Source: LMUY01 sp965276785 (lineage in GTDB: Bacteria > Pseudomonadota > Alphaproteobacteria > Acetobacterales > Acetobacteraceae). Taken from it: a stretch of 64,000 bases of DNA. The stretch is from NCBI GenBank assembly GCA_965276785.1, contig OZ255629.1, positions 1,054,001 through 1,118,000 of the forward strand, written 5' to 3'. Under the pieces are notes generated by a model. It did no database searches and was not told the origin of the DNA. It saw only the letters and a program-made list of their open reading frames with translations. Of this stretch, positions 34,626-43,100 are shown one piece after another; position 1 is the first letter of the stretch; every line of letters starts with the position of its first letter. The position numbers and the translations under genes are program-made.

Positions 34626-34973
34626 GTCCGCCTCGCGAAATCGATCCACACACAACCGAATCACGTCAGCCTGAACTTGGGAATTCCAAACGGAATCAAA
34701 TTTTTGGGCCGATGGTATCACTGATGCTCAACGACCTCCGCCTGCCCGCGATCAAGCAGGATTGGCCGGGCTTCACCGAGCCGGCGGATAAGGAAGGCTG
34801 GCCTGCGGCGCGCCTGTTGGCCGCGCTGGCCGAGCACGAGATCGCCGAACGCGACCACCGCCGGCTCTCGCGCCATTTCGCCGAAGCCCAGCTGCTGCCC
34901 GGCAAGACCCTCGGCAGCTTTAACTTCGACACCTTGCCAATGATCTCTAATACCAGCGCCCGCATGGTTTGAC

Positions 34974-36031
34974 CTATGCCCAGGCGCGAGACGTTATGGA
35001 CGTGATGCGTTCGGGCATAGCCATGAGAGCGTTCCAGGCGTTGCAGCAGGCATCGACGATGTCGTCGTAGTGGGGGAAGACCCGGTGGCTGAGATAATTC
35101 TGCCGGAGATATTGCCAGACGTTCTCGACCGGGTTCAGCTCCGGGCAGTAGGGCGGTAGATGCAGCAGGCTTACGTTGTCCGGCACGCGCAGCTTACCGC
35201 CGGTTTGATGCCATCCCGCGCCGTCGAGCGTGACGACGGCGTGCGCGCCGGGTTGGACGTTGCGGCTAATCTCGGCCAGGTGCCGGTTCATGGCCGAGGC
35301 GTTGACCTCCGGCAAGACCAGGGCCGCACCGCAGCCACGGGCGGGACAGACGGCGCCGAAGATGTAGGCCCATTCGTATCGCAGGTCGCGCGGCATGGGC
35401 GGACGGCTGCCTCGGTCCGTCCAGACATAGGTCAAGGAGCCTTGCTGGCCGACGCGTGCCTCGTCCTGCCACCAGAGCTCGATCGGCTTGCCAGCCGCGC
35501 TGGGCGGCAGGACGGCGGCGACCAACTCGGCGAAGTTTTTTTATGCGCCTGCAGGGCGTCCGCGTCCTGTTTTGGGTGGTGCGGACGCACCGATATCCGG
35601 CTGAACCCAAGCTTGCGCAGCAGCCGGCCCACGGTGCGCTCGTTCACCGTGACGTCGAACTCCTTGTGCATGGCTCGGGCCAGGTCGATCCGACGCCAGC
35701 GTATCACCCCATGCACGGCAAGGTCGGGGCCGTTGCGCACCAGCTCGGCCAGACGGTCCGTCTGCGGTTGAGCAAGCTTGGGCTTACAGCCGCCACCCCA
35801 GCGATTGCTAAGCCCAGCGAGGCCGTTCGCATTGAACCGGTGCACCCAGTCGCGCAACGTCTGGCGCTCCATCCCGCAGGCGCGCGCAGCATCGCCACGC
35901 GAATGACCTTCCAGCAACAGCGCGATGGCCAGCATGCGACGCACCGCATTGGCATCACGGCAGCCGCTCGCCGCAAGCCGCAACTCCTGCGCCGAACACT
36001 TCTCAGCACAAACCCTCACCCCAGCAGGCAT
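34974..36031 (-). CDS. IS630 transposase, expressed by -1 frameshift, copy 2
   Basis: The first frame (ATG 36031) holds the DNA-binding half: NAVRRMLAIALLLEGHS, RQTLRDWVHRFNANGLAGL, and KLGFSRISVRPHHPKQ. At AHKK a run of seven A lets ribosomes slip -1 into NFAELVAAVLPP and the DDE catalytic half. The catalytic acids appear in WWQDEARVGQQG, VVTLDGAGWH and ELNPVENVWQYLRQ. There is no other lesion, so the element may be mobile. It inserted in the istB pseudogene. Confidence 0.85.
35536..35542 (-). other. A7 slippery run (likely programmed -1 frameshift), IS630 copy 2
   Basis: Coding-strand CAT followed by seven A and CTTCGCC. Zero frame: AAA AAA ACT; -1 frame: AAA AAC TTC. The same run and context occur in the diverged copy 1 at 34133, which supports a conserved recoding signal. 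Confidence 0.65.
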
Positions 36032-36412
36032 GACCAATCCCCATCAACCATTCAGGAAACCGAATCACACCCACCGTGACCGCGCATAGCCCCCGTGAGT
36101 CAGGCCATGCGGGCGCTGGTATAAGGCCCACATCACGGCAGTCTGCGCCGGCGACAGCTGGATCGAGAAGGGCTAACCTACTCCGGATCAGCGGGCTGGG
36201 CGGCAGCAAAACCCATCTCGCGTCGGCCATCGGCCTGGCCCTGGCGGAGAGCGGCTGGCGCGTGATGGTCGCACGCACGTCCGACCTGGTGCAGCGGCTC
36301 CAGGTCGCGCGCCGCGAACTCGCCCTCACGGCAAATTAGCCGTTCGGCGCCTGGGGCAGGGTGTTCCCTCAATCCCGCCGTGACGCTCGCCGCCGTCGAC
36401 CGTCTCGTCCAC

Positions 36413-36850
36413 CTGCTACAGGCATTCTACTCGATCCGGTCCGAGCGCCAGTTGATGGAGCAGCTTGACTACGACCTGCTGTTCCGCTGGTTTGTCGGCC
36501 TGTCGATGGACGCGCCGGTGTGGGACGCCAGCACCTTCAGCAAGAACCGCGAACGCTTTCTCGAAGGCGATGTGGCCCAGCGGCTGCTGACGGCAATCCT
36601 AGATCAACCCCGAGTCCAGGAGCTGATGTCGGACGAGCATGTCTGGGTAGATGGCACGCTGATCCAAGCCTGGGCATTGCACAAGTCTTTCCAGCCCAGG
36701 CCGCCGGACGACAAAGGCAATGGACCGGCTGCACTGGCAGCGACTGCCCCGGCAGCACAGACCCTGGCCGACGGCAACCAGGAGCGGGAGTGGCGCGGAC
36801 GGACGCGCATCAACGAGTATTGCGCGGTAAAGCCCGCGCAACAGCTTCTC
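36413..36850 (+). pseudogene. IS5/IS1182-type transposase fragment fused to istB tail
   Basis: In the same frame as the istB C-terminus the sequence becomes LLQAFYSIRSERQLMEQL, DYDLLFRWFVGLSMDAPVWD, and TFSKNRERFLEGDVAQRLL, the N-terminal domain of IS5/IS1182-type transposases, then EHVWVDGTLIQAWA with the first catalytic Asp. Homology fades after the EWRGRT segment near 36810. The element start is missing because it joins istB directly, so this is a recombinant remnant. Confidence 0.7.
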
Positions 36851-37202
36851 CGACCCGATCGAGGGACGGCCAGCTTGCGCATACATCCCGTCAAAGTCCG
36901 GCGAGAGCCCATCAAGTGCTTAGTCAACGACCGCACGAATGCGGCGCAGCGGATGCGACAAGGGCACCGGTGCTCCGCAACTCACGTAGCTGAACAAAGA
37001 CGACGTCTGCTCGTCCCCCCGCGCATCCCATGATCCCTGACCCACAGGACCCCAGGGAATCACATCAACCGACTGCAAGGCGAGGGTTTTTCAGCAGCCT
37101 ATTACGCCGCGTCACTCGAAAGGCTGCCAAGCCTTCACAACGCGAGGGCTGTCCGGCCGCGTTTGCGGGCGACTTATCACCAACGAGAGCGCCTAAACGG
37201 CC
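36851..37202. other. Stretch without recognisable genes
   Basis: This segment holds decayed sequence between the IS5-type remnant and the hydrolase. A 114-codon frame at 37030-37374 lacks motifs and is Arg/Ser/Pro rich. The GGTTTTTCAGCAGCC word near 37087 resembles IS-end sequence, but I cannot define an element. Confidence 0.45.
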
Positions 37203-38093
37203 CTATTCTCCTCGGCTTAACCCGGGAAAGCGCGTGAGCGTGACTCCCGGGAGCGGGTGGCTAGATGCGAGTAGGGCCCTTGGCCGATGCAAAAGGGTTT
37301 GCTCAAAAAACGCCTTTACCAACGCCTGCACCGTAACGCTCCCTCCGCCCGCGTCAGTAAAGTCGCCATGCTGAAGTCCGGCCACTTGTGCGTAAAGCCC
37401 GCCGGCAGAGGCCATTCGCGCTCGCAGGCGGCCCGCATCCCACTCGTCAAGCACGGCCGCGGGCTGGGATGCAGCCGATGCCGTGGCGGGGTATGGTTCG
37501 CCGCTCACTAGCAGAGATGGTTGCGGCCCTGGACGCTCTGCGGCAGGGCCGAACAGCCAACCATCCATATTTAGGCAGGCGGCGAACCGCGCGTCTTGAC
37601 GGCACGCCTCCGCAGCCACTGCGCCTCCGAACGAATAGCCAACAATCCCTAGGGCTGTGGCTGAGGTTACTTGCGGGATATCGCGGAGGCTCGCAACGAC
37701 ATCGTTCGCCAGCAGAGCCACGCGCCACTCGGCCTCTACAATGGTCCGGTCGAGCGCGGCAAATGACGAGAGATCCATCGGCAATGCCAATCGGGCGGCG
37801 GTGGTCGCGAAGGTGGAGGGCTGTTTGGCGGCAAGGTCAAGCGCCACGACGGTAAATCCGTCCTCGGCCAAAGCGGACAACAAGATGCTATTCTCATCGG
37901 CCGAGCCATTCCAACTGGGCTCGTAGATCAGAACGGGGCCCGGTGCCGGGTCTGCCGCGCGCCACACCTGCAGCCTCACGACATGGCTCGGCACGCCGTC
38001 TCGATTAGCAAGGGTAAGGAGCCGTGTGCTGGGCGGTGCGGCGGCGGCACAAAGCAGGCCTGCCAGCGCAATGATTGGTCGGGGAGCAGTCAT
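37203..38093 (-). CDS. Secreted alpha/beta hydrolase (PAF acetylhydrolase / dienelactone hydrolase type)
   Basis: A 296-residue alpha/beta hydrolase from ATG 38093, with a short signal-like N-terminus (PIIALAGLLCAAAAPPS). VLIYEPSWNGSADENSIL near residue 55 resembles the oxyanion strand. The nucleophile elbow is IVGYSFGGAVAAEA near 150, and the likely catalytic His lies in LQHGDFTD near 250. The frame is open to 38336, but that part overlaps the NRPS gene. Lying right after the assembly line on the same strand, it may hydrolyse or release the product outside the cytoplasm (inference). Confidence 0.72.
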   Translation of the reverse strand: MTAPRPIIALAGLLCAAAAPPSTRLLTLANRDGVPSHVVRLQVWRAADPAPGPVLIYEPSWNGSADENSILLSALAEDGFTVVALDLAAKQPSTFATTAARLALPMDLSSFAALDRTIVEAEWRVALLANDVVASLRDIPQVTSATALGIVGYSFGGAVAAEACRQDARFAACLNMDGWLFGPAAERPGPQPSLLVSGEPYPATASAASQPAAVLDEWDAGRLRARMASAGGLYAQVAGLQHGDFTDAGGGSVTVQALVKAFFEQTLLHRPRALLASSHPLPGVTLTRFPGLSRGE

Positions 38094-38179
38094 GAAGCCC
38101 ACGCGGCGAAGGAATCGCCAGCATACCGCGACGACCCGGTGCCACCTAGATCTGACCCGTCGTGCTACGAGGCAGCTGG

Positions 38180-40192
38180 TCATGCCAGCGCCGAAGCAAT
38201 ACAATGTGCGATCGCTGCATCCCCGAGCGAGGGAGTAAGCGGGATAATCTCGACAGCTCCCAGCAGGTGCTCCTTCCAACCGCCACAGCTGTCCCGCTGC
38301 TCTGGCTTGCAGAACAACAAAACACGGCCATAGCAACGATCTAGGCTGCCCGGCCTGCGAAAGCGAGACAGCCAGCCGGAACGGGCCGGCGCAGTTGCCT
38401 CCATCAGCACCAAAACGACCTCGCGCCCCTGCCGGCGCAAAGCTTCGGCCAGACCCAACGCCTCGAGGCCGTCCGAGCCGCCCGCAAGCAGCGCCAATTT
38501 GCCTTGCGGATGGAGCCCCTCAATCTGATCGAACGGTCGCGAGGTCAGGCACGCAAACGGGAAACGAGAGCCCAGCGCAGCGCTCAACGCCTGCCACCGA
38601 TCCGCCGCTCCAAATGCGACGATGGGCGTGCACCCACCGGTCGGGTTCAGGACCACAATGCTGCTCGCATCTGTCACTTGGTTTTCGAGCCGTCGCACCA
38701 GCCCAGCGAGCGTCGGCTCAGAAAACAGCTCTGCCATCGTAACTCGTTTTGCGAAGGCAGCCTCGATCCGTGAGAGTAGGCGTGCAGCAAGCAAGGAATG
38801 GCCGCCAACCTCAAAGAAGTCGTCATCAGGGTACGAGGTTTGCACGCCCAAGACTTCCCGCCACAACTCAGCCAGCCGGCTCTCCAGCGGAGAGTGAGGC
38901 ACTCGGCTGGGCTGCCCTTGAAGCGCGGCCACCCACTCCGCCAACATTGCTTCAACGGTCGCGGCTTCGTAGCGGCCGGCATCATATTCGCAAGACGCGC
39001 GCCAGCCCTCGGGCCGCTCCACCATAAAGAAATTGAGGTCGTAAAGCGCTCCAGCAGAGTGACTGGGCATGTCGATCAAGGTCAAGCCGACCTGCTTAGG
39101 TGGGCAGACGAAAGAGCGTTGGAAAATCAAGTTGACCGAAAAAAGCGGAGTCCGTCCTCGGTCGCGCTTGGGATTGAGAGCTTGGATGAGCAACTCGAAC
39201 GGGAGCTCACTGTGCTGTAGCGCGTCCGCAACAACAGCCGCAGCGTGATTGATCGATTCACTCCAGCTTTGCGCGTGCGTCAACTTAAGCCTGAGCACAA
39301 GCGTGTTAATAAAGCAGCCAATCAATGGCTCCAATTCGACGTCGCCTCGATTGGCAACCTGTGTCCCAATCGCGATATCGTCCGCTCCGATCCGCACCTG
39401 CAGCATGCGGCCGAGCGCCGCGAGCGCCACGGTGAACAGCGTGCAACCATGCTCACGGGCCGATTGAGCCATCTCGTCCGTAATGAGCCGCGGCAGCATA
39501 ATCGATGCGATGGCGCCTGGACCCCGCGCATCCGCTGCATGATCGGGGGGAACGGCAGCATAGGGCAAATTCCCGAGCTGCCGTAACCAATAGCTCTTCG
39601 CTGCCGTGAGGGCGGGGCTGGCTAGCCAAGCCTGCTGCCATTGCGCATAGTCACCATATTGCAACGCGAGCGCCGGAAGTGCGACGCCCGCGAGAGCAGC
39701 GGTAAACTCGTTTGCGAGAATGCCAATCGACCAGCCATCACAGATCGTGTGATGCAGCGTCAGCAGTATGCGGGCGGTACCAGGTTCCAGAGTGATCATG
39801 CTGGCCCGCATGAGCGGGGCTGCTTCAAGGATAAACGGCGTGGCTGCTTCAATTTCTCCGAGATGGTTTGCCTCCGCCAAGCGCTCAGATTGCGGTAGCT
39901 TCGAGAGATCGTAATGATTCAATCGAAACGGCAGCTTGGGGTAGACCGCCTGCTCGGGCGACCCGTCCACGGTGAGCAGAGCCGTTCGTAACACCTCATG
40001 ACGAGCAATGACCTGGCACCACGCCGACTCCGCTTGCTCGGCTGTCAACTCGCCGAGCACCGTCCATCGGACAGCAACGTTCAGGGCTGGAGTGCCAGGG
40101 TCGAGCGCATCAAGTAACCAGAAGCGGGTCTGTGCAAGAGATGCCGGATAGCGGACGGCATCGTTATCCCAACCGATTGAGCCGCCGTCCAT
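38180..40192 (-). CDS. NRPS protein: condensation - carrier - thioesterase-like
   Basis: A 670-residue protein starting at ATG 40192, 2 nt after the stop of the large NRPS-PKS gene. Residues 10-430 are a condensation domain with the catalytic LHHTICDGWS near 147. A carrier domain follows with the phosphopantetheine serine in FEVGGHSLLAARL (Ser466). Residues 500-670 resemble a thioesterase: PIVAFGAADRW near 530 and an AGGSDG elbow with Ser573. The usual catalytic His segment near the C-terminus reads LTPSLGDAAIA and has no His. There is no adenylation domain, so the carrier must be loaded by another protein, or the condensation domain performs release or cyclisation. Confidence 0.88.
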   Translation of the reverse strand: MDGGSIGWDNDAVRYPASLAQTRFWLLDALDPGTPALNVAVRWTVLGELTAEQAESAWCQVIARHEVLRTALLTVDGSPEQAVYPKLPFRLNHYDLSKLPQSERLAEANHLGEIEAATPFILEAAPLMRASMITLEPGTARILLTLHHTICDGWSIGILANEFTAALAGVALPALALQYGDYAQWQQAWLASPALTAAKSYWLRQLGNLPYAAVPPDHAADARGPGAIASIMLPRLITDEMAQSAREHGCTLFTVALAALGRMLQVRIGADDIAIGTQVANRGDVELEPLIGCFINTLVLRLKLTHAQSWSESINHAAAVVADALQHSELPFELLIQALNPKRDRGRTPLFSVNLIFQRSFVCPPKQVGLTLIDMPSHSAGALYDLNFFMVERPEGWRASCEYDAGRYEAATVEAMLAEWVAALQGQPSRVPHSPLESRLAELWREVLGVQTSYPDDDFFEVGGHSLLAARLLSRIEAAFAKRVTMAELFSEPTLAGLVRRLENQVTDASSIVVLNPTGGCTPIVAFGAADRWQALSAALGSRFPFACLTSRPFDQIEGLHPQGKLALLAGGSDGLEALGLAEALRRQGREVVLVLMEATAPARSGWLSRFRRPGSLDRCYGRVLLFCKPEQRDSCGGWKEHLLGAVEIIPLTPSLGDAAIAHCIASALA

Positions 40193-40194
40193 TG

Positions 40195-43100
40195 CTATTC
40201 TCCTGCCACAAGCAAGCCCCGGTCCCGGCGGAACTGAGCCAGTTTTGGCACGGCGGCCGTTTCAGGGGGCCGGTCGCCAAGCATCGTGGCGAGTGCCTCA
40301 GGCGTTCGATGTTGCAGCAAATCACGCGCCATGATTGAAAGCTCGGCTTTTTGCGCGCGTGCCGTGATCTGGAAAATTTGAATCGAATCCGCTCCCAAGG
40401 CAAGCAGATCGTCACTGCGTCCAACCGGCTGCCGTAGCACGTCAGACCAGATATCGACGATCGCGCGTTCTAACGCAGTTTGCGGCGGCTCTCTGGTCAT
40501 AGATGACTCCGAGACTACGTTTGGCAGCAGCAGCCGATCTACTTTGCCATTGGGCGTGAGTGGTAGGCGCTCTACGGGAGTGAACACTGACGGGATCATG
40601 TAGTCGGGAAGGTGAGCCCGCATCACATTACGGAGTGCCCGGAAGTCTAGGCTGGAGTCTGACTGTTGCACGACCCAGGCAACAAGCCGCTGTTCCGCAT
40701 CGCCTCCCTCGCGCACCGCGACGACTGCCTCAGCTAGGCCACAATACGTTGTAAGAATATGCTCTATCTCGCCGGGTTCCATGCGGTAGCCGCGGAGCTT
40801 GATCTGCCCATCCATGCGGCCCAGCACTTGGATACGGCCGTCGGGAAGTCGGCGCGCAAGGTCTCCAGTTCGATACAGGCGGCCGCCGGGCGAGAACGGG
40901 TCCGCTATGAAGCGAGCAGACGTGAGGTCAGGGCGATTGCGATAGCCCTGCGCGATCCCCGCACCGCCGATATGAAGCTGCCCCGGAACCCCGATTGGTT
41001 GCGGCCGGTCACAGGCATCCAGGATATGCAGACTGGTGTTTGCGACCGGATGCCCGATTGTAATCAAGCCAGCGCCGATCTGCTCGAGCGCAGACCAAAT
41101 CGTGGTCTCGGTCGGTCCATACATGTTCCAGAGCGCACCGTCTTCCATCAGCAGTTGGTCGGCCAGCGTGCGTGGCAACGCTTCGCCACCACAGAGCATC
41201 CGCAACGCGCCTGGCTTGAATCCAACCTCAATCAACAGGCGCCAGGTGGCCGGCGTGGCCTGCATGATAGTCGCTCCACTGGCTGCAAGCAGGGCGAGGA
41301 GGCGATGGCCGTCTGCCGCATCGTCCCGGGATGCCACAACAACCTGCGCACCGGCAATCAAGGGACCGAACAGTTCTAGCCCAGCGATGTCGAAGCCGAT
41401 TGTGGTGACGGCGAGCCAAACATCGTCGACGCCGATACCCGGTTCGCGGCCAACCGAAAGCAGCAAGTTGCCCAACGCGAGATGGTCGACCGCAACCCCT
41501 TTCGGCAGCCCGGTGGAACCGGAAGTGTATATTACGTATGCCGTCGCATGTAGGTCGTCACCGAGGGCAGGAGGCGTCGATGCAGCGCCGGCGATAGCAT
41601 CGGCGTTTCGCTGGATCTCGAAGAGCGGCGCCTCCAAGGCCGGGCCGGCGCCATCAGTAATCACGAGGGCAACATCGGCATCAGCCAGAATATGCTGAAG
41701 GCGCGCCGGTGGATGAGAAGGGTCAAGCGGAACATAAGCAAGCCCGGCCTTCCAGGCGCCCAACAGCACTGCGAGCATATCCGGTGTACGTTCAAGCATG
41801 ACGCCGACGCGATCGCCCGGCGACGTGCGCGCTAGTAGAACGTGCGCTATCTGGTTGGCGCGATGATCAAGCGCCTCGTACGTTAGGATCGTCTCGCCAA
41901 AGCGGGCGGCCGGCGCATTGGGCCTGCGGGCGGCTTGCGCTTCAATCAAACGATGGACCGGAGCGTCCGGCAGCGGAGCTTTTGTGTCGTTCCAGCGATA
42001 CAGCAATATATCTTGGTCCGCTCCTGCCGTAAGGGGCAATGCTCCGATAAGCCTGGTAGAGTCCTCGTTGATTGCCGACAAAATGGTGGAAAGATGGTCA
42101 AGCCAGCGATCGATCGTTGCCGGGTCAAACAGGTCGGCGTTGTAATCGCATTCAAACGCGAGTCCGCTAGCTGACTCAACGGCGTTGAAAAACAAATCAA
42201 AATTGACGAACGCTTTAGGATTGGCGCGGACCGAGACTTCAAGGCCAGCAATCGCGACACCTTCACCCAGCCGCTCTAAGTTGAATTGGACGTCTGCGAG
42301 CGGCACGCGCCCGGTATTGCGCGACAAATCGAGCGCTTGAACGATCGTGCCGAGGGTGCAATCCTGATGCTCATAGCCGTCCAGCACGGTCTGTCGCAGT
42401 GCGCGCAGAAAGTCGCTGAACGGTGTATCGTCCGCCAAGGTCATGCGTATTGGCAGCAGGTTGGCGCAGTGACCGACCAAAACCTGGTCGTCGAGTTGGC
42501 TTTGCCCTGCGGCTGGAACGGCAATAACGAGATCGTGCTGGCCCGCAAGCCGCGCGATCAAGGCACCAACGGCGGCCAACAACGTCGTAAACAAGGTACA
42601 ACCGTGCGCGGCCCCTGCTCGTTTTAGCCGATTCAAACTGGCGAGATCCAGCTCCAGCCTTCTCGTCCCGCCTTGATAAGACCTCAGCGCTGGCCGGGCG
42701 CGATCCGACGGTAGTTGCAGCGGAGATGGTATGTCGGCAAACTGAGCGGTCCACCAGGAAACATCAGCCTGGCTGGCCCCGCCGTGTTTTTGCAGTGCGT
42801 AAGCAGTAAATGAGAGCGCGGCAGGTAAGTTAGCAGGTGTCGTCAACTCCCCCAGAAGCGTGTTGATGGACCAACCATCACAAACGATGTGGTGTGCTGT
42901 TAGCACCAGCACATGGTGTTCACGCGCATGGCGAAGCAGTCTGATACGAATGGGAGGCCCGGCTACGAGATCAAACGGCGTACAGGCCTCTTGCTCCAGG
43001 ACGACAGCAGCCAACGCATCCTCTACGTGGAGTGCCAACGGTTTCCAGGCATCCACGATCATCCGGTCACCCGTCGGAGTGAAGCGTGCGCGCAGTGCGT

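Larger units (their letters stand above)
33527..34715 (-). mobile_element. IS630-family element, copy 1
   Basis: Imperfect terminal inverted repeats CCAGAGGCCC (33527) and GGGCCGATGG (ending 34715) are each flanked by TA (33525-33526 and 34716-34717), the usual IS630 target duplication. The 1189-bp element carries one transposase gene on the minus strand. It sits just before the istB segment beginning MLNDL. Confidence 0.8.
34953..36119 (-). mobile_element. IS630-family element, copy 2 (apparently intact)
   Basis: Terminal inverted repeats CCAGCGCCCGCATGG (34953) and CCATGCGGGCGCTGG (ending 36119) are perfect over 15 bp and flanked by TA at 34951-34952 and 36120-36121. Removing 34953-36119 plus one TA rejoins the istB reading frame (MIS - NKAHITAV). 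The 1167-bp element differs in sequence from copy 1. Confidence 0.9.
33463..36412 (+). pseudogene. istB: IS21-type helper ATPase istB, interrupted by two IS630 elements
   Basis: Pieces of one istB gene can be joined across two insertions. A possible N-terminus (MTETIPAGASKPEALM) is at 33463-33524. The main N-terminal part (MLNDLRLPAIKQDWPGF ... FDTLPMIS) is at 34724-34952. After the second insertion, from 36120, come KAHITAVCAGDSWIEKG and the degraded nucleotide-binding loop. This last part has a 2-nt deletion giving TAA near 36174, a large internal deletion after RRELAL, and a CAG-to-TAG change near 36337 before PFGAWGRVF. The C-terminus LAAVDRLVH near 36405 runs straight into an IS5-type transposase. 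The gene is dead. Assignment of the first piece is less certain. Confidence 0.72.

Noticed and set aside
37030..37374. 114-codon frame near the hydrolase
   Set aside because: No recognisable domain; overlaps the hydrolase end; composition typical of chance frames.
38094..38336. Upstream extension of the alpha/beta hydrolase
   Set aside because: It overlaps the end of the NRPS gene and would bury the signal-like leader.
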